Source: Marinihelvus fidelis
Lineage (GTDB): Bacteria > Pseudomonadota > Gammaproteobacteria > Xanthomonadales > SZUA-36
Length of the DNA stretch: 64,000 nt
Assembly: GCF_008725655.1 (NCBI RefSeq)
Contig: NZ_VYXP01000003.1
Span: 248,001 to 312,000 of the forward strand
Direction of reading: 5' to 3'
Shown: one piece after another, positions 1 to 8,482 of the stretch
Layout: each line of letters opens with the position of its first letter
How positions within the stretch are numbered: the first letter of the stretch is position 1
Position numbers and translations under genes: made by a program
Notes under the pieces: model-generated
What the model saw: the letters and a program-made list of their open reading frames with translations, nothing else
Database searches by the model: none
Told to the model about the DNA's origin: nothing

Positions 1-1
1 G

Positions 2-1672
2 GCCAGCGTGCCCAAGGCCCTGGACATGATCACCAGTGGCAAACCCATCGACGCGGCGGATGCACTGGCGCATGGCATCGTAGACGCCGTCGCCGGGCCG
101 GACGAGGATTTCGCAGCCGCGGTCACCGCCTACGCACGCACGCTGTCCAGTGAAGACGCGCCGGTGCGTAGCTGCAACGATATCGATATCGACCCCGCCA
201 CCGTGCCGGACGGATTCTTCGACGACTTCCGCGCTGGCATCGCCCGCAAGACCCAGGGCTACCCGGCCCCGGAAGCCGCCATCCAGGCCATCGAGGCCGC
301 GGTCGGCCAGCCCTTCGCCGAAGGCCTGGCGCGCGAGCAGGCGCTGTTCTTCGAACTGGGTGAAACCCCGCAGGCGCGCGCGCTGCAGCACCTGTTCTTT
401 GCCGAACGCGGCAGCCGCAAGATTCCCGGGCTGGACCCGAAGACCGCGCGCCGCGACATCAACACCGTCGGCATCGTCGGCGCTGGCACCATGGGCGCCG
501 GTATCGCCATGTGCTTCGCCAACGCCGGCATCCCGGTCACGCTGGTGGAGATTTCCGACCAGGCCCTGGAGCGCGGCCTGGGCCGCATCCGGGCCGACTA
601 CGATGGCCGCGTCGAACGCGGCCGGCTGGACGCCGACCAGCGCGACCGCACCGTGGCCCTGATCGAGGGCACCACCGACTTCCAGGCCCTGTCGCACGTC
701 GACCTGGTGATCGAGGCCGTGTTCGAGGACCTGGCCATCAAGATCGAGCTGTTCGAAAAACTGGACGGCGTGGCCCGGACAGGTGCGATCCTGGCGACCA
801 ACACCTCCTACCAGGACGTCGACCGCATCGCCGCGGCCACCAACCGCCCCCGCGACGTCGTCGGACTGCACTTCTTCAGCCCCGCCAATATCATGCGGCT
901 GCTGGAGGTGGTGCGCGGCGCGCACACCGCCGACGACGTGCTGCTGACCGCGCTGGACCTGGGCATACGGCTGAAGAAGGTGCCGGTGGTGTCCGGCGTC
1001 TGTCATGGCTTTATCGGCAACCGCATGCTCGAGCCCTACAGCCGCGAGGCCGCGCGACTGTTGCTCGAAGGCGCCACGCCGGCCCAGGTCGACGCCGCCC
1101 TCACCTCGTTTGGCTTTGCGATGGGTATCTTCGCGGTCATGGACCTGGCCGGCATCGACGTCTTCTGGATGGCCCGCCAGGGTCGCCAAGACACCTTTGC
1201 CGACGACCCGGGCTACGGCGCCATCGGCGACGCGCTCTACGAGCTGGGTCGCTATGGCCAGAAAACCGGGCGGGGCTTCTACCGCTACGAGGGTCGCGAC
1301 CGGTCCGAGGACCCCGAGGTTGTGGAACTCGCCGCGAAGATTGCCGGCAAGCTGGGCATCGAACAGCGTGAGATCAGCGAGCAGGAGATTATCGAACGCT
1401 GCGTCTACCCGCTGATTGACGAAGGCGCCCGGATCCTTGAAGAAGGCATTGCCTACCGCTCCGGCGACATCGACCTGGTCTGGGTAAATGGCTACGGTTT
1501 CCCGGCATGGCGCGGCGGGCCGATGCAGTACGCCGACGAGATTGGCGCCAGGACCGTCTTGGACGGCATGCGCAAGTACCGCGATTCACTGGGCGACTAC
1601 GGCCAGCGTTGGTTCCAGCCTTCAGCCCTGCTGCAGGAACTGGCCACCGACGGTGGTCGGTTCAGTCGCTGA
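2..1672 (+). CDS. fadB: Fatty-acid oxidation complex alpha subunit (FadB/FadJ-like), 3' part
   Basis: Bifunctional beta-oxidation enzyme: enoyl-CoA hydratase plus NAD-dependent 3-hydroxyacyl-CoA dehydrogenase. The reading frame is open to the window edge, so the first ~150 residues here are only the tail of the hydratase domain (ALDMITSGKPIDAADAL is typical of the crotonase C-terminal part). A Rossmann nucleotide-binding motif follows (GIVGAGTMGAGIA), then the dehydrogenase catalytic segment GLHFFSP and the FIGNRM segment that opens the C-terminal helical domain, and a second C-terminal half with GYGFPAWRGGPM. About 555 residues are visible against ~715 for complete FadB/FadJ, so the N-terminus lies upstream. 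The thiolase partner is not in view. It ends 9 bases from the convergent thioesterase gene. Confidence 0.93.
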   Translation, partial: ASVPKALDMITSGKPIDAADALAHGIVDAVAGPDEDFAAAVTAYARTLSSEDAPVRSCNDIDIDPATVPDGFFDDFRAGIARKTQGYPAPEAAIQAIEAAVGQPFAEGLAREQALFFELGETPQARALQHLFFAERGSRKIPGLDPKTARRDINTVGIVGAGTMGAGIAMCFANAGIPVTLVEISDQALERGLGRIRADYDGRVERGRLDADQRDRTVALIEGTTDFQALSHVDLVIEAVFEDLAIKIELFEKLDGVARTGAILATNTSYQDVDRIAAATNRPRDVVGLHFFSPANIMRLLEVVRGAHTADDVLLTALDLGIRLKKVPVVSGVCHGFIGNRMLEPYSREAARLLLEGATPAQVDAALTSFGFAMGIFAVMDLAGIDVFWMARQGRQDTFADDPGYGAIGDALYELGRYGQKTGRGFYRYEGRDRSEDPEVVELAAKIAGKLGIEQREISEQEIIERCVYPLIDEGARILEEGIAYRSGDIDLVWVNGYGFPAWRGGPMQYADEIGARTVLDGMRKYRDSLGDYGQRWFQPSALLQELATDGGRFSR

Positions 1673-1681
1673 GTGACGGCC

Positions 1682-2101
1682 TCAGTCGCGCGCCACCACC
1701 ATGGTCGTCAGCCGGCCGGTCGCCACCGGCCGGTCGGCATCATCGACGATGTCGACCTGCCAGACATGCAAACGGCGGCCCGCGCGGACCAGTCGCGCGG
1801 TGCCCGTGACATGGCCCGAACGCGCCGCGCGCAGATGGGTCACGTTCAGTTCGGTACCCACGGCGGCCTGTTTTTCCCAGTCAACAATCAGCCCGGAGCC
1901 CATCGAACCCAATGTCTCGACCAGCACGCCGCTGGCGCCGCCATGCAGCAGCCCAAACGGCTGGTGGGTGCGGTGGTCGACCGGCATCGTGCCGGTCACG
2001 CTGTTCTCGGACAGTGCGATGATGCGGATGCCCAGGTGGGCAGCCATGGAACCCTCGTTCAGCGCATTGAGCGCGTCGAGGGATGTTTCCGTGTTGATCA
2101 T
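1682..2101 (-). CDS. PaaI-family hotdog-fold acyl-CoA thioesterase
   Basis: A 139-residue single hotdog-fold protein, the usual length for the PaaI/YbdB (EntH) group, which hydrolyses acyl- or aryl-CoA thioesters in the cytoplasm. The family signature LLHGGASGVLVETLGS carries the HGG turn and the catalytic acidic residue on the central helix. The C-terminal strands (GHVTGTARLVRAGRRLHVWQVDI) match the conserved 'RG..v.v...e' region. It is convergent with the beta-oxidation gene and divergent from the ATP-grasp gene, 53 bases away. The acyl-CoA substrate cannot be deduced; a housekeeping role beside beta-oxidation is inference. Confidence 0.88.
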   Translation of the reverse strand: MINTETSLDALNALNEGSMAAHLGIRIIALSENSVTGTMPVDHRTHQPFGLLHGGASGVLVETLGSMGSGLIVDWEKQAAVGTELNVTHLRAARSGHVTGTARLVRAGRRLHVWQVDIVDDADRPVATGRLTTMVVARD

Positions 2102-2154
2102 GATGTAGTGTCGCGTCGATTGGCCTGAACAGCCGACAGCCTAACCGAACCTGA

Positions 2155-3057
2155 GTGAGCATGACGATGGAAAATTCGAGCCCGGGGCGACGTTGCGCCT
2201 TCCTGACCATGGATAGCCTGGAGGATTTCGTCTCCGATGCCGACCTGGCCATCGCGCCGATGCAGGCGCTGGGCTGGGTGGTCGAGAAAGTGTCCTGGCG
2301 CGACACCGCGGCCGACTGGGACCGGTTCGACATGGTCTACATCTGCACGCCCTGGGACTACCAGGACGCCCCGGACGCATTCCTGGCGGTGCTGCGGCGC
2401 ATCGATGCGTCCAGCGCACGGCTGGTCAACGACCTGGCCATCGTCGAGTGGAACCTGGACAAGCGCTACCTGCGCGAGATCGAGTCCCGCGGCGTGGCCA
2501 TCGTGCCCAGCCGCTGGCACGACAGGTTCTCCGTCGCCCAGGTGGACGCAGCATTCGAGGCCTTCGACGCCGGCCGCATGGTCATCAAGCCGGTGGTCGG
2601 CGCCAATGCCGACCATACCTACGTGCTGGAACGCCCCCTGGAGCCCGGCCTGCAGGCGCAACTGGAGCAATCCTTCAGCGAGCGGCCACACTTTATCCAG
2701 CCGTTTATCGACGCCGTGGTCACCGAGGGCGAGTACTCGCTGTTCTTCTTCGGCGGCGAGTACAGTCATGCCATCCTGAAGACACCGGCCAGCGGCGATT
2801 TCCGTACCCAGGAAGAACACGGCTCGAACATCCAGCCCGTCACACCCCCGGCCGGGCTCGTCGATACCGCCCGTGCCGCGTTGGCGCAGGTCGAGCCGGC
2901 CCCGGTCTACGCGCGAGCTGATTTTGTCCGCGACACCGGCGACGTGTTTCGCGTCATGGAGCTGGAACTGATCGAACCGTCGCTGTATTTCCGCACCGAC
3001 ACGGATTCGGCAGCGCGGTTCGCGGCGGCCCTGGACCAGGCCGGGCGACAGCCGTGA
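2155..3057 (+). CDS. ATP-grasp domain protein (RimK-like ligase family)
   Basis: About 300 residues resembling stand-alone ATP-grasp proteins. The N-terminal pre-ATP-grasp domain contains VYICTPWDYQDAP. The central region has the ATP-grasp lysine strand RMVIKPVVGANADHTYVLE and a flexible hinge. The C-terminal metal-binding strand is FRVMELELIEPSLYF, where the E..LIEPS pattern is typical of proteins annotated as glutathione synthetase/RimK-like. Such enzymes form amide bonds by an acyl-phosphate intermediate; the substrate is unknown. The frame opens with GTG AGC ATG ACG ATG, so the real start could be 2155, 2161 or 2167. Its TGA stop overlaps the next gene's ATG by one base (TGATG), suggesting translational coupling to the glycosidase-like lipoprotein. 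Confidence 0.8.
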   Translation: MSMTMENSSPGRRCAFLTMDSLEDFVSDADLAIAPMQALGWVVEKVSWRDTAADWDRFDMVYICTPWDYQDAPDAFLAVLRRIDASSARLVNDLAIVEWNLDKRYLREIESRGVAIVPSRWHDRFSVAQVDAAFEAFDAGRMVIKPVVGANADHTYVLERPLEPGLQAQLEQSFSERPHFIQPFIDAVVTEGEYSLFFFGGEYSHAILKTPASGDFRTQEEHGSNIQPVTPPAGLVDTARAALAQVEPAPVYARADFVRDTGDVFRVMELELIEPSLYFRTDTDSAARFAAALDQAGRQP

Positions 3058-5240
3058 TGGCATGGATCCGCGGCCTGGGCTTGGCCTGCATGGCCATGGC
3101 CGTGCTGGTCGCCTGCGCGAGCGCGAGCGCGGATGCCACCATTGACCGCCAGGCCGTGGTTGAACGCCACGCCCCTACGCTGGACGCCATCGACTGGACC
3201 GCCCCCATGACGGTGGGCAACGGGCGCTTCGCCTTCACCGCCGGCATCACCGGACTGCAGGATTTCGCCGATCACTATTTCGAGCACGGCATCCCGCTGG
3301 AAACCAAGGCACGCTGGGCCTGGCACACGCCACAGGATGAGCAGCACCACGTGTTGGGTGCGGCGATGGAGACCTGGGATGCCTACGGTCGCGAGGTCCC
3401 GTTCCCCACCGACGACCGCTCGACGGCCGGGCAATGGCTGCGCCGGAACCCGCATGACCTGCCACTCGTACGCATCAGCCTGGCGCTCGACGGCGAGCCG
3501 CTTGAACCTGATCAGCTGGGGACCGTGCAGCAGCGGCTGGACCCGTGGCGCGGCCGACTGTCGAGCCGGTTTGAACTGGACGGCGAGATGGTCAATATCG
3601 AGACCACGGCTACCCAGGGCCCTCCACAGGCCGGTGCCGGCACGAGTGGACAGCCATACACTGGCGCCGACATCATCGCCTTCCGCGTGTCGTCGGCGCT
3701 GCTGGGGAATGGCCGCCTGGCCATTGCGTTCACGTTTCCGCGCGGCTATGACCTGGACATCAAGAACACGCCGGACGTCATCCTGGACGATGACGATGCC
3801 CACCACACGCGGGTGAGTTGGCAGCACGACCAGGGCGTTGGCCTGGCCCGACAGGTCGATGACGCGTTGCACGGCACCGCCATTCTCTGGCAGGGCGAAG
3901 CCGATTTCGAAACGACCGCGGCGCACAGGGGCCGGCTTCGGGCCCGTGGCACGGCCATCGACGTCCAGGTCGCGCTGCAACCGGATGACGCGCCATCCAT
4001 GGCCGAGGCCGGGTCTTTCGACGAACTGGCCGAACGCGCCGCCGACAGCTGGCGGGCCTTCTGGCAGTCGGGTGCCGCCATCGATCTGGGCGGCAGCACG
4101 GACCCCCGCGCGGCCGAACTCGAACGCCGCCTGGTGTTGAGCCAGTACCTGCTGGCAGCCCAGTCGCGCGCCGCCGTCCCCGCGCAGGAAACCGGCCTGA
4201 CCAGCAGTTCCTGGTACGGCAAACATCACACAGAGATGGCGTGGTGGCACAGCGCCCACTGGATCCTGTGGCACCGCTATGACCCCGCACGACAGCACCT
4301 GGACTGGTTCCGGGACCATATCGACGTGGCCCGAGCCACCGCGCGCCAGCGCGGCCTGGACGGTGCCCGCTGGTCCAAGATGGTCGGCCCCGAAGGCCGC
4401 GAGAGCCCCGGCGGCAACCCGCTGATCATCTGGAACCAGCCGCAGCCCATCCACCTGGCTGACATGCTCTGGCGTGCCAGCGGCGACCCGGCGGTGCTGG
4501 AACGTTACGCCGTCATGGTCGACGACACCGCCGCCGCGCTGGCGTCCATGCTGGTGGATGACAACGGGCGCTGGTCACTGGGCCCGCCCATCTGGATCGC
4601 GCAGGAAATCCACGACCCCGCCAGCTCGGCCAACCCGGCTTTCGAACTGGCGTACTGGCGACTGGGCCTCGACACCGCCATCCGCTGGCGCCAGGTCCGG
4701 GGGCTGCCCGTTCCACCGCAATGGCGCGAACGGCTCGACGCCCTGGCGGCCCTGCCCACAAAAGATGGCCGCTACGTGGCCATGGAAAGCATCCCCGACA
4801 CCTTCGACAACATCGAGGCGCGGCAGGACCACCCCACCATGCTGGCCCCCTGGGGCCTGCTGGCCGATGACCGTGTCGACCCGGCCCTCATGCAGGCCAC
4901 CCTGGACGCGGTGCTGGCCGAATGGGACTTCGAGGGCAAGATCTGGGGCTGGGACTACCCGATGATCGCCATGACAGCAGCCAGGCTTGGCCACACCGAG
5001 CTGGCCCTGGACCTGCTGGTGCGCGACGCGCCGCACAACCGCTACCTGGCTAACGGCCACGTACCGCAGCCGGGTGCCGCCCTGCCCGTCTACCTGCCCG
5101 CCAACGGCGCCCTGCTGTCCGCCGCCGCCCGAATCTTCAGCGGCGAGTTCGCCGAACCGGGCCAGGCCGCCGTGAACGTGGCCGGCTGGTCCTACCGCAG
5201 CGAAGGGTTGCGGCGACCCTGGGCGACGGGCTCGGACTGA
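3057..5240 (+). CDS. Six-hairpin glycosidase-like lipoprotein (GH65/GH95-like fold)
   Basis: A 727-residue predicted lipoprotein or secreted protein. The hydrophobic N-terminus ends in a lipobox-like VLVACAS. A beta-sandwich-type N-terminal half (TVGNGRFAFTAGITGLQ) is followed by an (alpha/alpha)6-barrel-type half with KHHTEMAWWHSAHW and GPEGRESPGGNPLIIWNQ, segments reminiscent of inverting glycoside hydrolases and phosphorylases of the GH65/GH95/GH142 kind. I cannot assign a CAZy family or substrate. ATG 3057 is preferred over GTG 3054 because it couples directly to the upstream stop. Context (uronate catabolism, sulfatase) suggests polysaccharide use. The ATP-grasp partner is unusual for a glycosidase. 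Confidence 0.7.
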   Translation: MAWIRGLGLACMAMAVLVACASASADATIDRQAVVERHAPTLDAIDWTAPMTVGNGRFAFTAGITGLQDFADHYFEHGIPLETKARWAWHTPQDEQHHVLGAAMETWDAYGREVPFPTDDRSTAGQWLRRNPHDLPLVRISLALDGEPLEPDQLGTVQQRLDPWRGRLSSRFELDGEMVNIETTATQGPPQAGAGTSGQPYTGADIIAFRVSSALLGNGRLAIAFTFPRGYDLDIKNTPDVILDDDDAHHTRVSWQHDQGVGLARQVDDALHGTAILWQGEADFETTAAHRGRLRARGTAIDVQVALQPDDAPSMAEAGSFDELAERAADSWRAFWQSGAAIDLGGSTDPRAAELERRLVLSQYLLAAQSRAAVPAQETGLTSSSWYGKHHTEMAWWHSAHWILWHRYDPARQHLDWFRDHIDVARATARQRGLDGARWSKMVGPEGRESPGGNPLIIWNQPQPIHLADMLWRASGDPAVLERYAVMVDDTAAALASMLVDDNGRWSLGPPIWIAQEIHDPASSANPAFELAYWRLGLDTAIRWRQVRGLPVPPQWRERLDALAALPTKDGRYVAMESIPDTFDNIEARQDHPTMLAPWGLLADDRVDPALMQATLDAVLAEWDFEGKIWGWDYPMIAMTAARLGHTELALDLLVRDAPHNRYLANGHVPQPGAALPVYLPANGALLSAAARIFSGEFAEPGQAAVNVAGWSYRSEGLRRPWATGSD

Positions 5241-5321
5241 GCCCGAACGATCCCGCCTGAACCCTACAGGGCTATTTACGGGTCACCCGACGTGGCCCGA
5301 AGCGTGTATCCTCTGCCGGCT

Positions 5322-6215
5322 ATGAACAAACACACCGTCGCTTTCATCGGATTGGGTGTCATGGGCTACCCCATGGCGGGTCACCTGGCCGCCGCCGGTC
5401 ACACCGTGCGGGTCTACAACCGGACCACCGCTCGCGCCACGGCCTGGACCGGTGAGCACGCCGGCAGCGCCCACCCCACACCGCGGGACGCCGCCAATGG
5501 CGCCAGCGTGGTGTTCTGCTGTGTCGGCAATGACGATGACCTGCGCGCCGTGACCCTGGGCGAGGATGGCGCGTTTGCCGGCATGACCGACGGCACCGTC
5601 TTCGTCGACCACACCACCACGTCCGCCACCGTCGCACGCGAACTGTCCGCCGTGGCCGCCGAGCTGGGCGTGGCCTTCGTCGACGCGCCGGTTTCGGGCG
5701 GCCAGGCCGGCGCCGAAAACGGCCAGCTGACCGTGATGATGGGCGGTGACGTCGATGACGTCGCGCGTGTCGTGCCACTGATCGACAGCTATGCGCGCAT
5801 GCACGCCCGGCTGGGCAACGTGGGCTCAGGTCAATTGGCCAAGATGGCCAACCAGCTGTGCATCGCCGGCACCGTCCAGGGCCTGGCCGAGGCCCTGCAT
5901 TTTGCCGGCCGCGCCGGGCTGGACGCGAAGCAGGTCGTCGACGTGATCTCCAAGGGCGCGGCGCAGTCGTGGCAGATGGACAATCGCGCCGCGACCATGG
6001 TCGACGGCGAGTTCGACTTCGGCTTTGCTGTCGACTGGATGCGCAAGGACCTGGGCTTCGCCCTGGACGAGGCCCGCCGTAACGGCTCGCGCCTGCCGCT
6101 GGCTGCCCTGGTGGACCAGTTCTACGCCCAGGTGCAGGCACTCGGCGGCGGTCGCTGGGACACCTCCAGCCTGATCGTACCGCTGGACGCCGCCGACAAG
6201 GCGGGCGGAGACTGA
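5322..6215 (+). CDS. NAD(P)-dependent beta-hydroxyacid dehydrogenase (HIBADH/GarR-like)
   Basis: Belongs to the 3-hydroxyisobutyrate dehydrogenase / tartronate-semialdehyde reductase family. The N-terminal Rossmann motif is FIGLGVMGYPMAGHLAAAG, the substrate-binding signature is DAPVSGGQAGAENG, and the catalytic lysine region is GSGQLAKMANQLC; about 297 residues is the family length. The frame extends to a GTG at 5292, but ATG 5322 places the Rossmann strand seven residues from the start, as in relatives. It is followed after 4 bases by uxaA, so it is likely co-transcribed and may act on a hydroxyacid or semialdehyde in sugar-acid breakdown. Specificity is not resolvable from sequence. Confidence 0.88.
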   Translation: MNKHTVAFIGLGVMGYPMAGHLAAAGHTVRVYNRTTARATAWTGEHAGSAHPTPRDAANGASVVFCCVGNDDDLRAVTLGEDGAFAGMTDGTVFVDHTTTSATVARELSAVAAELGVAFVDAPVSGGQAGAENGQLTVMMGGDVDDVARVVPLIDSYARMHARLGNVGSGQLAKMANQLCIAGTVQGLAEALHFAGRAGLDAKQVVDVISKGAAQSWQMDNRAATMVDGEFDFGFAVDWMRKDLGFALDEARRNGSRLPLAALVDQFYAQVQALGGGRWDTSSLIVPLDAADKAGGD

Positions 6216-6219
6216 CACC

Positions 6220-7728
6220 ATGAACGTCATCCGCCTGCATCCCGGTGACGACGTCGCTGTCGCCCTGGTCGAACTGGCGGCCGGCCAGTCACCGGGCGAC
6301 GATTGCCCCGCCCCGGTCACCACGGTGCCCGCTGGCCACAAGCTGGCCCTGCACGCCATCGCTGCCGGCACCCCGGTGCGCAAGTACGGCCAGGTTATTG
6401 GCGTGGCCACGCGTGATATCGCCGCCGGTGAGCACGTGCATGTCGATAACCTGGGCATGGACGCCGAGGGCCGCGGCGGTGACGGCAGCGCTGCCGGCGC
6501 TTGGCAGCCACCCGCGGCGAGCGCGCGCACCTTCGACGGCTTCCGCCGGGCGGACGGCCGCGCCGCCACGCGCAACTATGTCGGCATCATCACCAGCGTC
6601 AACTGCTCCGCCACGGTAGCCCGGCACATCGCCGACCGTTTCCGCGGTGCCGCGATGGACCGCTGGGACAATGTCGGCGGCGTGGTCGCGATCACCCACG
6701 GCAGCGGCTGCGGCATGGGTGCCGATACCGAGGGCATCACCCAGCTGGAGCGCACCCTGGCTGGCTTCGCCCGCCATCCGAATTTCGCCGGTGTACTGCT
6801 GCTGGGCCTGGGCTGCGAAGCCAACCAGGTCGACCGCCTGATGGCTCGCCAGGGTCTTGAGGCTTCGGACACGTTGCAGCGACTGGTCATCCAGGAAGCC
6901 GGCGGCACGGCCGCCACCGTGCGCGCGGGCAGTGAAGCCGTCGAGGCGATGCTGGACCTGGCCAACAGCGCCCGGCGCGAGCCCCTGCCCGTCTCCGAGC
7001 TGACGCTGGGGCTGCAATGCGGCGGCTCCGACGGCCTGTCCGGCATCACGGCCAACCCGGCCCTGGGCGTGGCCGCGGACCTGCTGGTGGCCCATGGCGG
7101 CACCGCCATCCTCAGCGAAACCCCTGAAATCTACGGCGCCGAGCACCTGCTCATCGACCGCGCGGCGAGCCCGGAAGTGGCCGACGCCCTGCGCGGGCGC
7201 ATCACCTGGTGGGAAGACTATGCTGAGCGCAACGACGGCGACCTGGACAACAACCCCTCGCCCGGCAACAAGGCCGGCGGCCTGACCACCATCCTGGAAA
7301 AATCCCTGGGCGCCGTCGCCAAGAGCGGCCGCTCACCCCTGCAGGGCGTCTACCTGTACGGCCAGCCCATCGACCGCAAGGGCTTCGTGTTCATGGACTC
7401 CCCGGGCTACGACCCGATGTCCATTACTGGCCAGGTCGCCAGCGGCGCCAACCTGGTGGCCTTCACCACCGGCCGCGGCTCGGTCTACGGCTGCAAGCCG
7501 GTGCCGAGCCTGAAACTGGCCACCAACACGCCCCTCTACCGCAACATGCGCGACGACATGGACCTGAACTGCGGCGCCATCGTCGACGGCGACATCAGCG
7601 TGGAAGACATGGGCGAGCAGATTTTCGAGACCCTGATCCGCACCGCCTCCGGCGAGCCGACGGCCAGCGAAACACTGGGCTTTGGCGATGACGAGTTCCT
7701 GCCGTGGGTGTTCGGGGCGCAGATGTAG
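6220..7728 (+). CDS. uxaA: Altronate dehydratase (UxaA family)
   Basis: A 502-residue altronate/galactarate dehydratase-type protein that dehydrates D-altronate to 2-keto-3-deoxygluconate in the galacturonate branch. Residues 1-90 form the small SAF domain (VIRLHPGDDVAVAL ... AGEHVHVDNLGMD). The large domain begins near residue 105 (FRRADGRAATRNYVGI) with the iron-binding and active-site segments THGSGCGMG, LGLGCEANQ and LQCGGSDGLSGITANPALG, and later NPSPGNKAGGLTTI and KPVPSLKLATNT. Both domains are in one chain, as in E. coli UxaA. It sits directly downstream of the hydroxyacid dehydrogenase, and the remaining uronate genes resume only after a ~3.2 kb unrelated block. Confidence 0.93.
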   Translation: MNVIRLHPGDDVAVALVELAAGQSPGDDCPAPVTTVPAGHKLALHAIAAGTPVRKYGQVIGVATRDIAAGEHVHVDNLGMDAEGRGGDGSAAGAWQPPAASARTFDGFRRADGRAATRNYVGIITSVNCSATVARHIADRFRGAAMDRWDNVGGVVAITHGSGCGMGADTEGITQLERTLAGFARHPNFAGVLLLGLGCEANQVDRLMARQGLEASDTLQRLVIQEAGGTAATVRAGSEAVEAMLDLANSARREPLPVSELTLGLQCGGSDGLSGITANPALGVAADLLVAHGGTAILSETPEIYGAEHLLIDRAASPEVADALRGRITWWEDYAERNDGDLDNNPSPGNKAGGLTTILEKSLGAVAKSGRSPLQGVYLYGQPIDRKGFVFMDSPGYDPMSITGQVASGANLVAFTTGRGSVYGCKPVPSLKLATNTPLYRNMRDDMDLNCGAIVDGDISVEDMGEQIFETLIRTASGEPTASETLGFGDDEFLPWVFGAQM

Positions 7729-7750
7729 CAGGCCCGACGCCTGTTGGCAT

Positions 7751-8056
7751 TCAGGCCGGCAATGGCGCCCTGACAACCGTGGGGGCGGGTTTTTGACGGG
7801 CCCGCCAAAGATCGTAACTCGCCTGCATCTCCAGCCAGCTCTCCGCGCTGGGACCCTGCTCGGGCCCACCCAGCCACGCCTCCAGTCGACATGCCATTTC
7901 AGCCGAAACACCCGATTGACCATGAATCAGGCGCGACAGGGTCACCCGCGATACGCCCAATTGTCGCGCGGCCTCGGTGACAGACAACCCCAGCGCCGGA
8001 AGAATATCTTCCCGGATGGATTCGCCTGGATGTGGAGGATTGAACATTCGTGACAT
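7751..8056 (-). CDS. higA: HigA-family antitoxin (XRE HTH)
   Basis: A 101-residue antitoxin of the HigA addiction-module family. It has the characteristic N-terminal PPHPGESIREDILPALGLS, then a helix-turn-helix (EAARQLGVSRVTLSRLIHGQ) and the C-terminal SWLEMQASYDLWRAR typical of HigA/VapI proteins. It neutralises the HigB RNase and represses the operon. It lies 12 bases downstream of the toxin, the toxin-first order that marks higBA loci. A ~15-residue basic, proline-rich tail (RQKPAPTVVRAPLPA) is a modest extension. Confidence 0.93.
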   Translation of the reverse strand: MSRMFNPPHPGESIREDILPALGLSVTEAARQLGVSRVTLSRLIHGQSGVSAEMACRLEAWLGGPEQGPSAESWLEMQASYDLWRARQKPAPTVVRAPLPA

Positions 8057-8068
8057 CGTAAAACCTAT

Positions 8069-8347
8069 TCAGTGATAGTCCTGGTAATCAACCAGCACAG
8101 CGTTTTCGCCATCGAACGTAAACGTCAATCGCCAGTTCCCGCTCACCCAAATCGACCAGTGCCCCGATAGGCGACCATTCAAGACGTGCAATCTCCAACC
8201 GGGAACATTCATGTCCTGCGGTCCCTTGGCTGCCTCCAGGCGCTGCAACTGGCGACTTAATTTCGCCGCATGTGACACCTGGATTCCCGACCTGCTACCT
8301 GTCAGGAAGAAGCGCTCGACCCCCTTATGTCGAAAACTCCGTATCAC
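8069..8347 (-). CDS. higB: HigB-family mRNA interferase toxin (RelE superfamily)
   Basis: A RelE-fold toxin that cleaves translated mRNA on the ribosome. HigB signatures are IRSFRHKGVERFFLTG at the N-terminus, KLSRQLQRLEAA, the WRLHVLNGRLSGHWSIWVSGNWRLTFTF core and the C-terminal VLVDYQDYH. The frame runs upstream to 8470, but the HigB fold begins at I-R-S-F. A GTG at 8345-8347 gives a 92-residue protein, the usual HigB size, so I use that start. No strong Shine-Dalgarno sequence precedes it; a -10-like TATACA lies only ~9 bases upstream, so the transcript may be almost leaderless. It pairs with the adjacent HigA. Confidence 0.88.
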   Translation of the reverse strand: MIRSFRHKGVERFFLTGSRSGIQVSHAAKLSRQLQRLEAAKGPQDMNVPGWRLHVLNGRLSGHWSIWVSGNWRLTFTFDGENAVLVDYQDYH

Positions 8348-8353
8348 GTCATA

Positions 8354-8383
8354 AATGTATACTGTATCGTTACACTTATCAAC
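8354..8383 (-). promoter_or_regulatory. Candidate higBA promoter/operator
   Basis: On the minus strand TTGATA (8382-8377) and TATACA (8361-8356) are separated by 15 bases, a short but possible sigma-70 spacing. The region contains a GTATAC palindrome and several GTATC/GATAC half-sites that could bind HigA for autoregulation. Inference from position and sequence symmetry only. Confidence 0.35.
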
Positions 8384-8482
8384 CACCCCTACCCAGTCCG
8401 CAAATTCTTCTGGCGCGCCAGGGGTCGTCGGTGCCTTGTCCTCCCTTTGGAAATTAGGGTTGTGCTCCAATCGAGCAGCAAA

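Noticed and set aside
2907-4454. Long minus-strand frame (515 codons) opposite the glycosidase-like gene
   Set aside because: High-GC antisense frame lying inside the sense gene; no domain, and the sense frame has clear family blocks.
5241-5321. Promoter for the hydroxyacid dehydrogenase-uxaA pair
   Set aside because: A TATCCT hexamer is present at ~5308 but no -35 lies at workable spacing.
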